Origin: Pseudomonas alliivorans
GTDB lineage: Bacteria > Pseudomonadota > Gammaproteobacteria > Pseudomonadales > Pseudomonadaceae
Reading direction: 5' to 3'
DNA: 64,000 nt
Assembly: GCF_017826695.1 (NCBI RefSeq)
Contig: NZ_JAFFZW010000013.1
Location: forward strand, 62,001 to 126,000
How positions within the stretch are numbered: position 1 is the stretch's first letter; each line of letters begins with the position of its first letter. A program made the translations under genes and the position numbers. Positions 24,598 through 32,501 of this stretch are shown one piece after another. The notes beneath the pieces were generated by a model that saw only the letters and a list, made by a program, of their open reading frames with translations, did no database searches and was not told the DNA's origin.

Positions 24598-25488
24598 TTG
24601 CAGCAGACGATCATGGGAAAAATCCGATTTCTCGGCAAGACAATCGGTTATGTGGGCTGGTCGCTTTTCTGGCTGCTGATTTGGGACGTGATTGTCACGG
24701 TCGATTTCATGCTGTACCTGGAACGCAAGATCACCTTGCCGTCCATGCCGCTGACCCTGTTGGGCTCGGCGCTGGTGGTGCTGACCAGCTTCCGCAATTC
24801 CAGCGCCTACAACCGCTGGTGGGAAGCCCGTACCCTGTGGGGCGCGCTGGTCAACAGCTCGCGCAGCTTCGCCCGTCAGGTCCTGACGCTGGTCGAAGAT
24901 GACGAGGGTGGCATCAATCCCGTGAAAGCCACGCTGTTACGCCGTCATGTTGCCTACGTCAAATGCCTGTCCGCGCACCTGAAGGGCGGGCACTGTGGCG
25001 ATGAAGTTCAGGCCTTGATCCCGCGTGAGGAGTTCGAGCGTCGGTTCGACACCAACAACTTCCCCAACGATCTGCTCAATACCTCGGCCGCACTGTTGGC
25101 CAAGGAATACCAGTCCGGTCGTCTGGACAGCATCCGCCTGGCCCGTCTCGAGTCGACGATGGTGGACATTTCCAATTGCCAGGGTGGCATGGAGCGCATC
25201 GCCAATACGCCGCTGCCCTATCCGTACGTCGCGTTTCCAAGGCTGTTCATCACCCTGTTCTGCCTGATCGTACCGATTGGCCTGGTCGAAACTCTCGGCT
25301 GGTTCACGCCGCTGGCGTCGACGGTGGTGGGCTTCATGTTGCTGGCAATCGAGAAAATCGGCACCGACCTGCAGAGCCCGTTCAAGGCCAGCGAGCACGA
25401 AATCCAGATGACAGCGCTGTGCGCAAATATCGAGCGAAATCTCGACTCGATGCTTCGCGGGGCACAGGAGGAAAGCAAGGTTTCCTGA
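24598..25488 (+). CDS. Bestrophin-family ion channel
   Basis: About 291-296 residues. Hydrophobic segments near 15-35 and 45-60, the LTSFRNSSAYNRWWEARTLWG tract, and LYPYVAFPRLFITLFCLIVPIG-type C-terminal helices identify a bacterial bestrophin (UPF0187). Bacterial homologues form pentameric channels. The start could be TTG 24598, about 8 bases after GGGG, or ATG 24613, which has poorer spacing; I prefer the first. There is no obvious operon partner. Confidence 0.9.
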   Translation: MQQTIMGKIRFLGKTIGYVGWSLFWLLIWDVIVTVDFMLYLERKITLPSMPLTLLGSALVVLTSFRNSSAYNRWWEARTLWGALVNSSRSFARQVLTLVEDDEGGINPVKATLLRRHVAYVKCLSAHLKGGHCGDEVQALIPREEFERRFDTNNFPNDLLNTSAALLAKEYQSGRLDSIRLARLESTMVDISNCQGGMERIANTPLPYPYVAFPRLFITLFCLIVPIGLVETLGWFTPLASTVVGFMLLAIEKIGTDLQSPFKASEHEIQMTALCANIERNLDSMLRGAQEESKVS

Positions 25489-25555
25489 AGGGAGGGGTAT
25501 TGCGATATCCCGGTTGACTCAGGCCAATCCTGAGTCACCGAAACCTTTCAATGGC

Positions 25556-26560
25556 TCAGCGCAGCTCGCCACACAGATCCAGCTCGACCAGCCGTCTGAC
25601 TTCTTCAGTCGTCAGGCCTGCGCCGAGCAGGGCATGCAGTTTGCCCAGTGCTGCTTCACGCGTCATGCCGCCACCGGATAGCACACCGGCACCACGCAGG
25701 CGGCTTCCCGCTTCGTAGACATCCAGCTCCACGCCGCCTTCATGGCACTGTGTGATGGCAATCACGCACACACCTCGGGCGCGGGCGTTTTCCAGGCTGG
25801 CGATGAACTGAGGATCGTCACTCGGGCCGGTACCGTTGCCGAAGCATTCCAGCACCAGACCCTGAATGCCGCTGTCGATCAGGCCATTCAGTTGAGCTGC
25901 GCCGATACCGGGGAACAGTGGCAATACCGCCACGCTGGCCATTGTCCTGGCCTGGCGGTAGTCAAGCGCGTCAGGGAGGGAAACGGCAGCATGACCGCCA
26001 CGCGAGCGTTGCAGCGGCGCGAACGGGTTACGCCCGAAGCTACGGATCTTGGCGCAACGGGTCGGGTCCATCAGTTCACCATGGAAATACAGGTGAACCC
26101 CCGACGCGAGTCCGTTACCGAGTGCGAGCAGGGCACCGTTGACGTTTTCCCAGGCATCGCTGTCCGGCACACCGGCAGGCAGCATGGAGCCGGTAAACAC
26201 GACAGGTGCGTCGAGCCCCAGCAACAGGAAGCCCAGCGCCGCCGCGCTGTACGCAAGTGTGTCGGTGCCATGCAGCACCAGCACGGCATCACAGCCCTCC
26301 ACGTCGACCGCTTCGATCACCGCCTCACGCAGACGCAACCAGTAGGCTGGCGTCATATTGGCGCTGTCGATCAGTGGCGACATCTCGCGAAAGCGCCACT
26401 GCGGTACGGCCTGTTCGGGGCGTTCGGCCAGTTGCCCGGCCATTCGGGCTTCGAAGCCCGATGCCGGGGCCAGGCCGTTGGCGCTGGCCTGCATGCCGAT
26501 GGTGCCGCCGGTGTAAAGAACCATCACTCGTTGAGCGGGTTGATGTGCTTCATGAGTCAT
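25556..26560 (-). CDS. ansA: L-asparaginase, cytoplasmic type I-like
   Basis: A 334-residue asparaginase without signal peptide. The first catalytic threonine is T20 in LYTGGTIGM; the second lies in LVLHGTDTLAYSA. The product converts asparagine to aspartate and ammonia. It is followed by an AGCS amino-acid symporter gene upstream on the same strand (27 bases), then aspA, a local group for amino-acid use. A good AAGGAGA site precedes the ATG. Confidence 0.93.
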   Translation of the reverse strand: MTHEAHQPAQRVMVLYTGGTIGMQASANGLAPASGFEARMAGQLAERPEQAVPQWRFREMSPLIDSANMTPAYWLRLREAVIEAVDVEGCDAVLVLHGTDTLAYSAAALGFLLLGLDAPVVFTGSMLPAGVPDSDAWENVNGALLALGNGLASGVHLYFHGELMDPTRCAKIRSFGRNPFAPLQRSRGGHAAVSLPDALDYRQARTMASVAVLPLFPGIGAAQLNGLIDSGIQGLVLECFGNGTGPSDDPQFIASLENARARGVCVIAITQCHEGGVELDVYEAGSRLRGAGVLSGGGMTREAALGKLHALLGAGLTTEEVRRLVELDLCGELR

Positions 26561-26587
26561 GATTCTTCTCCTTATGGCGTTGTGTGC

Positions 26588-28039
26588 TTATCGTGCTTCT
26601 GGAGCAGGCTTGCCTGCCACTTCAGCATCATGAACCGGCTTTTGCGCCGGGTTGGCTGGCCATGCGGTGCGGTCCAGATCCAGATCAGGGAACTTGCTGG
26701 AATCGAACACCGGCGTCTTGATGCCTGCACGACGCTGGGCATCGTAGTCTCCCAGAATACGTTTCACGACCTTGAACAGCATCGCCAGGGCAATCAGGTT
26801 GACGAAAGCCAGCATGGTCATGGTGATGTCGGCGAAGGCCAGCACATCTTTCAGGTCGACCACCGCGCCCCAGAGGATCAGCACCAGTACCGCAACGCGG
26901 TAGGCGATGATCGCGTTCTTCTTCTCACCGAACAGGAAGCGCAGGCTGTTTTCACCCAGATAGTAGTTGTAGAGGATCGAGGTGAACACGAACAGGGCCA
27001 GTGCCACGCTGATGAATACCCGGCCCCAGTCACCCACTACGGCTGCCAGCGAGTTCTGTGCCAGAACGATGCCGTTGCCGTCGTAGCCGACGTTGTAGAT
27101 ACCGGAAAGCAGAATCAGCAAGGCGGTGCAGGTGCAGATGACGAACGTATCGAGGAATACGCTGAACGCCTGAACCACGCCCTGAGCAACGGGGTGTTCA
27201 ACCTGAGCGACCGCTGCCACGTTAGGGGCGCTGCCCAGACCGGCTTCGTTGGCGAACACGCCACGTTTCACGCCCATCACGATCGCGCTGCCGATCAGGC
27301 CGCCGAACACGGGATCGAGACCGAACGCACTCTTGACGATGGTCAGCAGCATGCCTGGGACGTGGTCGATCTGCAGAACGATGACGTAGACGGTGACCGC
27401 GATGTAGATCAGGGTCTTGACCGGAACGAGCAGGTCGGAGATGGCAGCGATGCGCTTGATACCGCCGATGAAGGCCAGGCCCAGCAGCACGACAAGGCAG
27501 ATGCCGGTGGTCTTGGTGTCGACGCCGAATGCGCTGTTCAGCGAGTCGGTCACGGCGTGCGATTGCAGGCCGTTGAACGCGAAGCCGAAGGTCACGAGCA
27601 GCAATACCGCCATGACCATACCCAGCCAGCGTTTACCCAGGCCGTACTGGATGTAGAACGCCGGACCGCCGCGGAACTGGCCTTCGGAGTCCTTGCGTTT
27701 GTAGAGCTGTGCGAGGGAACACTCGATGAAGCTGCTGGACATGCCGACCAGTGCGGTCACCCACATCCAGAACACGGCACCCGGGCCGCCAAGTGTTACT
27801 GCAATACCGACGCCTGCGATGTTACCCGCACCCACCCGACCGGCGAGGCTGAGCATCAGGGCCTGAAACGAACTCAGCTGACCTGCGCTGCTCTTCAAGC
27901 TGTCGCGGAATACCGAGAACATGTGGAAAAAGTGTCGAAACTGAACGAAACGTGAGCGGATCGTGAAGTAACTACCCAGGCCTACGATAAGTACGATCAG
28001 TACTTTACCGGAGAGAAAGTCGTTAATCATTTCCAGCAT
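26588..28039 (-). CDS. AGCS-family alanine/glycine:cation symporter
   Basis: A 483-residue inner-membrane transporter with about eleven hydrophobic helices. Signature tracts are SLAGRVGAGNIAGVGIAVTLGGPGAVFWMW-type near residues 64-95 (the family GxGN motif) and GVFANEAGLGSAPNVAAVA near 264-282. It imports alanine, glycine or related amino acids with Na+ or H+. The C-terminal ~55 residues are hydrophilic and proline-rich. Likely cotranscribed with the asparaginase gene. Confidence 0.93.
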   Translation of the reverse strand: MLEMINDFLSGKVLIVLIVGLGSYFTIRSRFVQFRHFFHMFSVFRDSLKSSAGQLSSFQALMLSLAGRVGAGNIAGVGIAVTLGGPGAVFWMWVTALVGMSSSFIECSLAQLYKRKDSEGQFRGGPAFYIQYGLGKRWLGMVMAVLLLVTFGFAFNGLQSHAVTDSLNSAFGVDTKTTGICLVVLLGLAFIGGIKRIAAISDLLVPVKTLIYIAVTVYVIVLQIDHVPGMLLTIVKSAFGLDPVFGGLIGSAIVMGVKRGVFANEAGLGSAPNVAAVAQVEHPVAQGVVQAFSVFLDTFVICTCTALLILLSGIYNVGYDGNGIVLAQNSLAAVVGDWGRVFISVALALFVFTSILYNYYLGENSLRFLFGEKKNAIIAYRVAVLVLILWGAVVDLKDVLAFADITMTMLAFVNLIALAMLFKVVKRILGDYDAQRRAGIKTPVFDSSKFPDLDLDRTAWPANPAQKPVHDAEVAGKPAPEAR

Positions 28040-28322
28040 TTTTGTTATTCCTCGCTACTTTTGAGGGGGCGCACTATACCGGTGCAAAGTTTTTACGTCT
28101 GTAGCCGCTTTCTTGTGGGACTGATTCTTCATTTACGGCGCTAAATGATTGCTCTGTGGATAACTCCGCAAAGCGTTGTGCCAGAGGCGGTGAATCGCTA
28201 TCGGATCCACTTTTTGCCAGCAGGCAAAAAAAAGGGTCTGGAGAATCACTCCCAGACCCTCAAAAAATTGAGGGGTGTCTAGGCCCTCAATCTGGTGAGC
28301 TTGTTGCGCAGGTCATTCCCTG
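28040..28322. other. Spacer between AGCS gene and aspA
   Basis: This spacer holds the promoter region of the AGCS-asparaginase unit, a strict DnaA box (TGTGGATAA, 28155-28163) and overlapping hairpins ending aspA transcription. A small hairpin TTTTTGCC-AGCA-GGCAAAAA (28212-28230) abuts the main terminator. No gene is evident. Confidence 0.6.
28226..28260 (-). terminator. Intrinsic terminator of aspA
   Basis: AGGGTCTGG (28233-28241) pairs with CCAGACCCT (28252-28260); on the minus strand the stem is followed by eight T. An alternative hairpin, CCCTCAA / TTGAGGG at 28257-28274, overlaps it. Confidence 0.85.
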
Positions 28323-29747
28323 TCAGGCCTTCAATGGCGCCAGACGGGGGGCGATCATGTTTTCCGGACGCAGGATGTCGTCGAGCATGGCGTCGTCCAG
28401 CAGGCCTTCCTCGCGAACCAGTTCCAGCACGCCGCGGCCGGTTTCCAGCGCGATGCGGGCGATACGGGTCGAGTTCTCGTAACCGATATAAGGGTTCAGG
28501 GCAGTGACCAGGCCGATCGAGTGCTCGACCAGTTCGCGGCAGCGCTGTTCGTTGGCGGTGATGCCGACGATGCAGTGTTCGCGCAGCATGTCCATGGCGC
28601 GTTGCAGCAGGCGGATCGAGTCGAAAATCTTGTAGGCGATCAGCGGCTCCATCACGTTGAGCTGCAACTGACCGCCCTCGGCCGCCATGGTCAGCGCCAG
28701 GTCGTTGCCGATGATTTCGAACGCCACCTGGTTGACTGCTTCCGGAATCACCGGGTTGACCTTGCCAGGCATGATCGAGCTGCCTGGCTGACGCGCGGGC
28801 AGGTTGATTTCGTTGATGCCGGTGCGTGGGCCGCTGGACAGCAGGCGCAGGTCGTTGCAGATCTTCGACAGTTTGACCGCGGTGCGCTTGAGCATGCCCG
28901 AGAACAATACGAAGGCGCCCATGTCGGAGGTGGCTTCGATCAGGTCGGCAGCCGGTACCAGCGGCTGGCCGCTGATGGTTGCCAGACGTTCAACCGCAAG
29001 GTGCTGATAACCGGGGTCGGCGTTGATGCCGGTACCGATGGCCGTGCCGCCCAGGTTGACCTCGGTCAGCAGCTCAGGCGCCAGGCTGCGCAGGCGGTTC
29101 AGGTCTTCGGTCAAGGTGGTGGCGAAGGCGCGGAATTCCTGACCCAGGGTCATCGGAACGGCGTCCTGCAACTGGGTGCGGCCCATTTTCAGAACGTGAT
29201 TGAATTCCTGGCCCTTGGCCGCGAACGCCTGAATCAGGCTGTCGAGGCTGGCAAGCAGGGCGTCGTGACCCAGCAGCAGACCCAGGCGGATGGCCGTCGG
29301 GTAGGCGTCGTTGGTCGACTGAGCCATGTTCACGTCGTTGTTCGGGTGCAGATGCTTGTATTCGCCCTTCTCGAAGCCCATGGTTTCGAGCGCGATGTTG
29401 GCGATGACTTCGTTGGCGTTCATGTTGGTGGACGTGCCAGCGCCGCCCTGAATCATGTCGACCACGAACTGATCGTGGAAATCACCGCGGATCAGACGGG
29501 CACAGGCCTCGCTGATGGCGGCGTGCTTGGCATCGTTGAGGTGTCCGAGCTGGTGGTTTGCGTCGGCTGCAGCCTGCTTGACCATGGCCAGCGCCACGAC
29601 CAGTTTCGGGTAGTGCGAAAGTGGCACGCCGGACAGGTGGAAATTGTTGACCGCTCGCAGAGTCTGAATGCCGTAGTAGGCGTTTGCTGGTACTTCGAGA
29701 ACACCCAACAGGTCTTTTTCGATGCGCGATGATGCAGGCGAGGACAT
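28323..29747 (-). CDS. aspA: Aspartate ammonia-lyase
   Basis: A 474-residue fumarase/aspartase-superfamily enzyme converting aspartate to fumarate and ammonia. The superfamily signature GSSIMPGKVNPVIPE is near residues 325-340, with the catalytic serine loop. GGAGTSTNMNANEVIAN and HPNNDVNMAQSTNDAYPT are also visible. The start MSSPASSRIEKD at 29747 matches known AspA N-termini; the longer frame to 29852 is not supported. A divergent LysR gene lies about 285 bases away. Confidence 0.95.
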   Translation of the reverse strand: MSSPASSRIEKDLLGVLEVPANAYYGIQTLRAVNNFHLSGVPLSHYPKLVVALAMVKQAAADANHQLGHLNDAKHAAISEACARLIRGDFHDQFVVDMIQGGAGTSTNMNANEVIANIALETMGFEKGEYKHLHPNNDVNMAQSTNDAYPTAIRLGLLLGHDALLASLDSLIQAFAAKGQEFNHVLKMGRTQLQDAVPMTLGQEFRAFATTLTEDLNRLRSLAPELLTEVNLGGTAIGTGINADPGYQHLAVERLATISGQPLVPAADLIEATSDMGAFVLFSGMLKRTAVKLSKICNDLRLLSSGPRTGINEINLPARQPGSSIMPGKVNPVIPEAVNQVAFEIIGNDLALTMAAEGGQLQLNVMEPLIAYKIFDSIRLLQRAMDMLREHCIVGITANEQRCRELVEHSIGLVTALNPYIGYENSTRIARIALETGRGVLELVREEGLLDDAMLDDILRPENMIAPRLAPLKA

Positions 29748-30032
29748 GATAAAAAAAGTCTCAAATAAGGTACGGACGATGCCGGAACGCAGCGGATGGT
29801 GGGCTTTGCGTTTAAAATTGACCAATGCTGTTAAACGCTGGGCTATGCACAAACGGCATAACAGGCGTGTGACTCGGCTTTTGTGTCGTGCGTAAAGGGG
29901 ACAAAATGTCGCACCTTCACATGTTCTTGTCGTGGACGGGACGTAAAAGGTTTTTGTAGCGCCATCGCAAAAGAAATCGTCTCTAACCGCAGTCGCCTGT
30001 TGATGCAGTCAGCCGTTGTCCGGGAGGACCTG
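29748..30032. promoter_or_regulatory. Divergent control region of aspA and LysR gene
   Basis: This 285-base region must contain both promoters. It includes a 14-base string CGTAAAAGGTTTTT (29942-29955) that recurs in inverted orientation upstream of purE (31827-31840), and a GGGAGGA ribosome site before the LysR gene. No specific LysR box was identified. Confidence 0.5.
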
Positions 30033-30944
30033 ATGAATCTGGAAAGCAAATGGTTGGAGGACTTCAGCGCCCTGGCTGCAACCCGCAGTTTTTCCCAGGC
30101 CGCCGAGCGTCGTTTCGTGACGCAACCGGCGTTCAGTCGGCGTATCCGCAGCCTTGAGGCCGCGCTCGGACTCACGCTGGTCAACCGCTCGCGCACGCCG
30201 GTCGAGCTGACGGCTGCCGGGCAATTGTTTCTCGTCACGGCTCGTACGGTGGTGGAGCAGTTGGGCGAAGTGGTGCGTCACCTGCACCATCTGGAAGGCG
30301 GGCAGGGCGAGGTCATGCAGGTCGCTGCCGCGCATTCTCTGGCGCTGGGCTTTTTTCCGCGCTGGATCGCCCAGCTTCGCAACGAGGGTTTGAACATTGC
30401 CACCCGTCTGGTGGCGACCAATGTCGGCGATGCTGTGCATGCCTTGCGCGAAGGTGGCTGCGACCTGATGCTGGCGTTCTATGACCCCGACGCGGCGCTG
30501 CAAATGGATGCCGAGATCTTTCCATCGCTGCACCTTGGGCAGACGCAGATGCTTCCGGTCTGCGCCGCCGACGCTCAGGGACAGCCGCTGTTCGACATGG
30601 ACGGCGAGGCCAGCGTGCCGCTGCTGGCGTACAGCGCCGGTGCCTTTCTGGGACGCTCGGTGAACATGTTGCTGCGCCAGCGCAACCTGCGTTTCACCAC
30701 GGTTTACGAAACGGCCATGGCCGACAGCCTTAAAAGCATGGCGCTGGAAGGCCTGGGCATCGCGTGGGTACCGCAATTGAGCGTCCGTGCCGAACTGGCC
30801 CGCGGTGAGCTGGTGGTGTGTGGCGGGCCGGAATGGCATGTGCCGCTGGAAATCCGCCTGTATCGCTGCGCGCTGGTACGCAAGGCCAATGTCCGGCTGC
30901 TATGGCGCAAGCTGGAAAGCGCGGCTGCGCCGGAGTCGTCATGA
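30033..30944 (+). CDS. LysR-family transcriptional regulator next to aspA
   Basis: A 303-residue LysR regulator. The HTH region is at residues 6-63 (LEDFSALAATRSFSQAAERRFVTQPAFSRRIRSLE, described by its S-A-AE-T-PA-S-RI-LE pattern) and the effector-binding domain follows. The start at 30033 has a GGGAGGA site; the longer frame from 29883 is unlikely. The order LysR-aspA is the same as in P. aeruginosa as I recall (PA5428-PA5429), so a role in aspartate or C4-dicarboxylate metabolism is plausible but inferred. Confidence 0.9.
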   Translation: MNLESKWLEDFSALAATRSFSQAAERRFVTQPAFSRRIRSLEAALGLTLVNRSRTPVELTAAGQLFLVTARTVVEQLGEVVRHLHHLEGGQGEVMQVAAAHSLALGFFPRWIAQLRNEGLNIATRLVATNVGDAVHALREGGCDLMLAFYDPDAALQMDAEIFPSLHLGQTQMLPVCAADAQGQPLFDMDGEASVPLLAYSAGAFLGRSVNMLLRQRNLRFTTVYETAMADSLKSMALEGLGIAWVPQLSVRAELARGELVVCGGPEWHVPLEIRLYRCALVRKANVRLLWRKLESAAAPESS

Positions 30945-30986
30945 CACAGGCTGTCCCTGGGGGCGGATGAGCGGCTTGCGTGTCAT

Positions 30987-31640
30987 TCAGGGGAACTGGC
31001 TCAGGTACTCGGTGATGCGCGCCTTGTTCTCGTCGCTGTAGGCATAGCAATTGGCACGCAGGCTGTTACGGGCCTCGATGAGGTTGGTTTCACACCACCA
31101 GCCGTTACGGTAGATCACTTCTGCCGATTCATGAGTGCCACCGAACATATGGCCCAGCTCGTGCGCGGGTGCCGTGAATGTTTCCAGTGAGGCGATGCCG
31201 GTGTAGGCGTTTGCAATCGTAAACCCCAGAGTGCTCGAGTTGATTCTGTCCTGAGTCAGCAGCACGTATTTGGTGGTGCCGTTGCGCGGCAGGTTATTGC
31301 GATCCAGGTATTGATCGATGTGGTGCTGCCAAGGCTTCCAGATAGCATCGAGCTGCTCGCCTCTGTAACTGAAATCCGTAAGCCCTGGCACATTGCGCAC
31401 GAACTCCAGGACGACGCGTCGATCCGTAAAGCTTTCCAGGTCCTTTACCAGCCAGGAAAAGTAATCGTGGGCCAATCGTTCATTGTTGCGCTCCTGCACG
31501 TCATCGTGAACCAGCAGGAACAGAAACAGCGGGCGTTTGGCAGTGGCGTGATCGACGTGGTCGCCATGGTCTGCCCGCGCGGGCTGGCAGAGCGAAAAGA
31601 TGGCAATTAATAGCAGGTATCTTGCGTGGGTAATCAACAT
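30987..31640 (-). CDS. Secreted metzincin-like zinc metalloprotease homologue
   Basis: A 217-residue protein. The signal peptide (MLITHARYLLLIAIFSLCQP, cleavage near ARADHG) is followed by a histidine-rich start DHGDHVDH. The core contains HELGHMFGGTH at residues 160-170, an exact HExxHxxGxxH metzincin zinc motif (H160, E161, H164, H170). No methionine occurs downstream of the motif, so the canonical Met-turn is not apparent. Cys183 and Cys198 could form a disulfide. I do not recognise a named family. An AAGGATGAG site precedes the ATG. Its position between the LysR gene and purE appears accessory relative to P. aeruginosa. Confidence 0.8.
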   Translation of the reverse strand: MLITHARYLLLIAIFSLCQPARADHGDHVDHATAKRPLFLFLLVHDDVQERNNERLAHDYFSWLVKDLESFTDRRVVLEFVRNVPGLTDFSYRGEQLDAIWKPWQHHIDQYLDRNNLPRNGTTKYVLLTQDRINSSTLGFTIANAYTGIASLETFTAPAHELGHMFGGTHESAEVIYRNGWWCETNLIEARNSLRANCYAYSDENKARITEYLSQFP

Positions 31641-31857
31641 GGTTACTCATCCTTGAGTAGGTCATTGGAATGGCGACCCGATGCGGGCCGGTATCAAGAG
31701 CTAATGGCAGTTGCCGCGTTCCGTAAATCGGAATTGGCGATACCCGTAGTAGTCCCCGGGCACTTGAATGTGCAGGACGTTTGGCGCTTCATGTGCGTCT
31801 CTTGCTTGTGGGTCTGCGGCGTTTGTAAAAACCTTTTACGGATGGTCGCCAGGGGGG

Positions 31858-31885
31858 CTGTCATCCGGTCGCTTTGAGGTATACT
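31858..31885 (+). promoter_or_regulatory. Candidate sigma70 promoter for purEK
   Basis: CTGTCA (31858-31863) and TATACT (31880-31885) are separated by 16 bases. The -10 is near consensus, the -35 weak. Position ahead of the leader hairpin makes it a plausible purE promoter; not proven. Confidence 0.4.
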
Positions 31886-31926
31886 GCGCGGCCTTTGGCC
31901 GGTTGAATCGGTCATTATTCGTACAG

Positions 31927-31964
31927 CAAGCCACGCCGGTCCTCCTGCGTGGCTTGTTGTTTTT
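31927..31964 (+). terminator. Terminator-like hairpin in purE leader (possible attenuator)
   Basis: CAAGCCACG (31927-31935) pairs with CGTGGCTTG (31948-31956) as a perfect 9-bp stem, followed by TTGTTTTT. It is oriented on the plus strand, lies 36 bases before the purE start, and there is no plus-strand gene ahead of it for over 900 bases. See findings. Confidence 0.65.
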
Positions 31965-32000
31965 AGACGCGCCTGCGGGCGCCCGATGAGAGGCACGACG

Positions 32001-32492
32001 ATGAGCGCACTGGTTGGCGTGATCATGGGCTCCAAGTCCGATTGGTCCACCCTTAGCCACACCGCCGACATGCTGGAAAAGCTCGGCATTCCCTACGAAG
32101 TGAAAGTGGTGTCTGCGCACCGCACGCCGGATTTGCTGTTCCAGTACGCCGACGAAGCGGAAGGCCGTGGTATCGAGGTGATCATCGCCGGTGCTGGCGG
32201 TGCCGCTCACTTGCCGGGCATGTGCGCCGCCAAGACCCATCTGCCTGTGCTGGGGGTTCCGGTGCAGTCTTCGATGCTGTCGGGTGTCGATTCCCTGTTG
32301 TCCATCGTGCAGATGCCTGCCGGTATTCCTGTAGCAACGCTGGCTATCGGCAAAGCCGGCGCGATCAATGCGGCTCTGCTGTCGGCGAGCATCCTGGGCG
32401 CCAAACACCCGCAATTCCATGTTGCGCTGAAGAAATTCCGCGCCGAGCAGACAGACAGCGTCCTGGACAATCCAGACCCACGCCACGCCTGA
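32001..32492 (+). CDS. purE: 5-(carboxyamino)imidazole ribonucleotide mutase PurE
   Basis: A 163-residue class I PurE, converting N5-CAIR to CAIR in purine synthesis. Diagnostic tracts are MGSKSDWSTL (residues 9-18), VVSAHRTPD and AGAGGAAHLPGMCAA. The ATG at 32001 is preferred over 31986, which lacks spacing to a ribosome site. It is followed nine bases later by purK, whose product makes its substrate; the pair is an operon. Confidence 0.97.
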   Translation: MSALVGVIMGSKSDWSTLSHTADMLEKLGIPYEVKVVSAHRTPDLLFQYADEAEGRGIEVIIAGAGGAAHLPGMCAAKTHLPVLGVPVQSSMLSGVDSLLSIVQMPAGIPVATLAIGKAGAINAALLSASILGAKHPQFHVALKKFRAEQTDSVLDNPDPRHA

Positions 32493-32501
32493 GGTTTTTC
32501 C

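Larger units (their letters stand above)
31641..32000. other. 360-base region upstream of purE
   Basis: Between the start of the metzincin-like gene (minus) and purE (plus). It contains the inverted copy of the 14-base string (31827-31840), a candidate promoter near 31858-31885 and a terminator-like hairpin at 31927-31964. No open reading frame looks real. Confidence 0.6.

Noticed and set aside
25742..27955. Plus-strand open frame of 737 codons
   Set aside because: It lies antisense to the well-supported asparaginase and AGCS symporter genes; its translation is rich in H, Q, R and D as expected of a GC-rich shadow frame and matches nothing recognisable.
31886..31926. ZTP/purine riboswitch in the purE leader
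   Set aside because: The stretch between the candidate promoter and the hairpin is about 40 bases and lacks the ZTP core; too short for an aptamer of known type.
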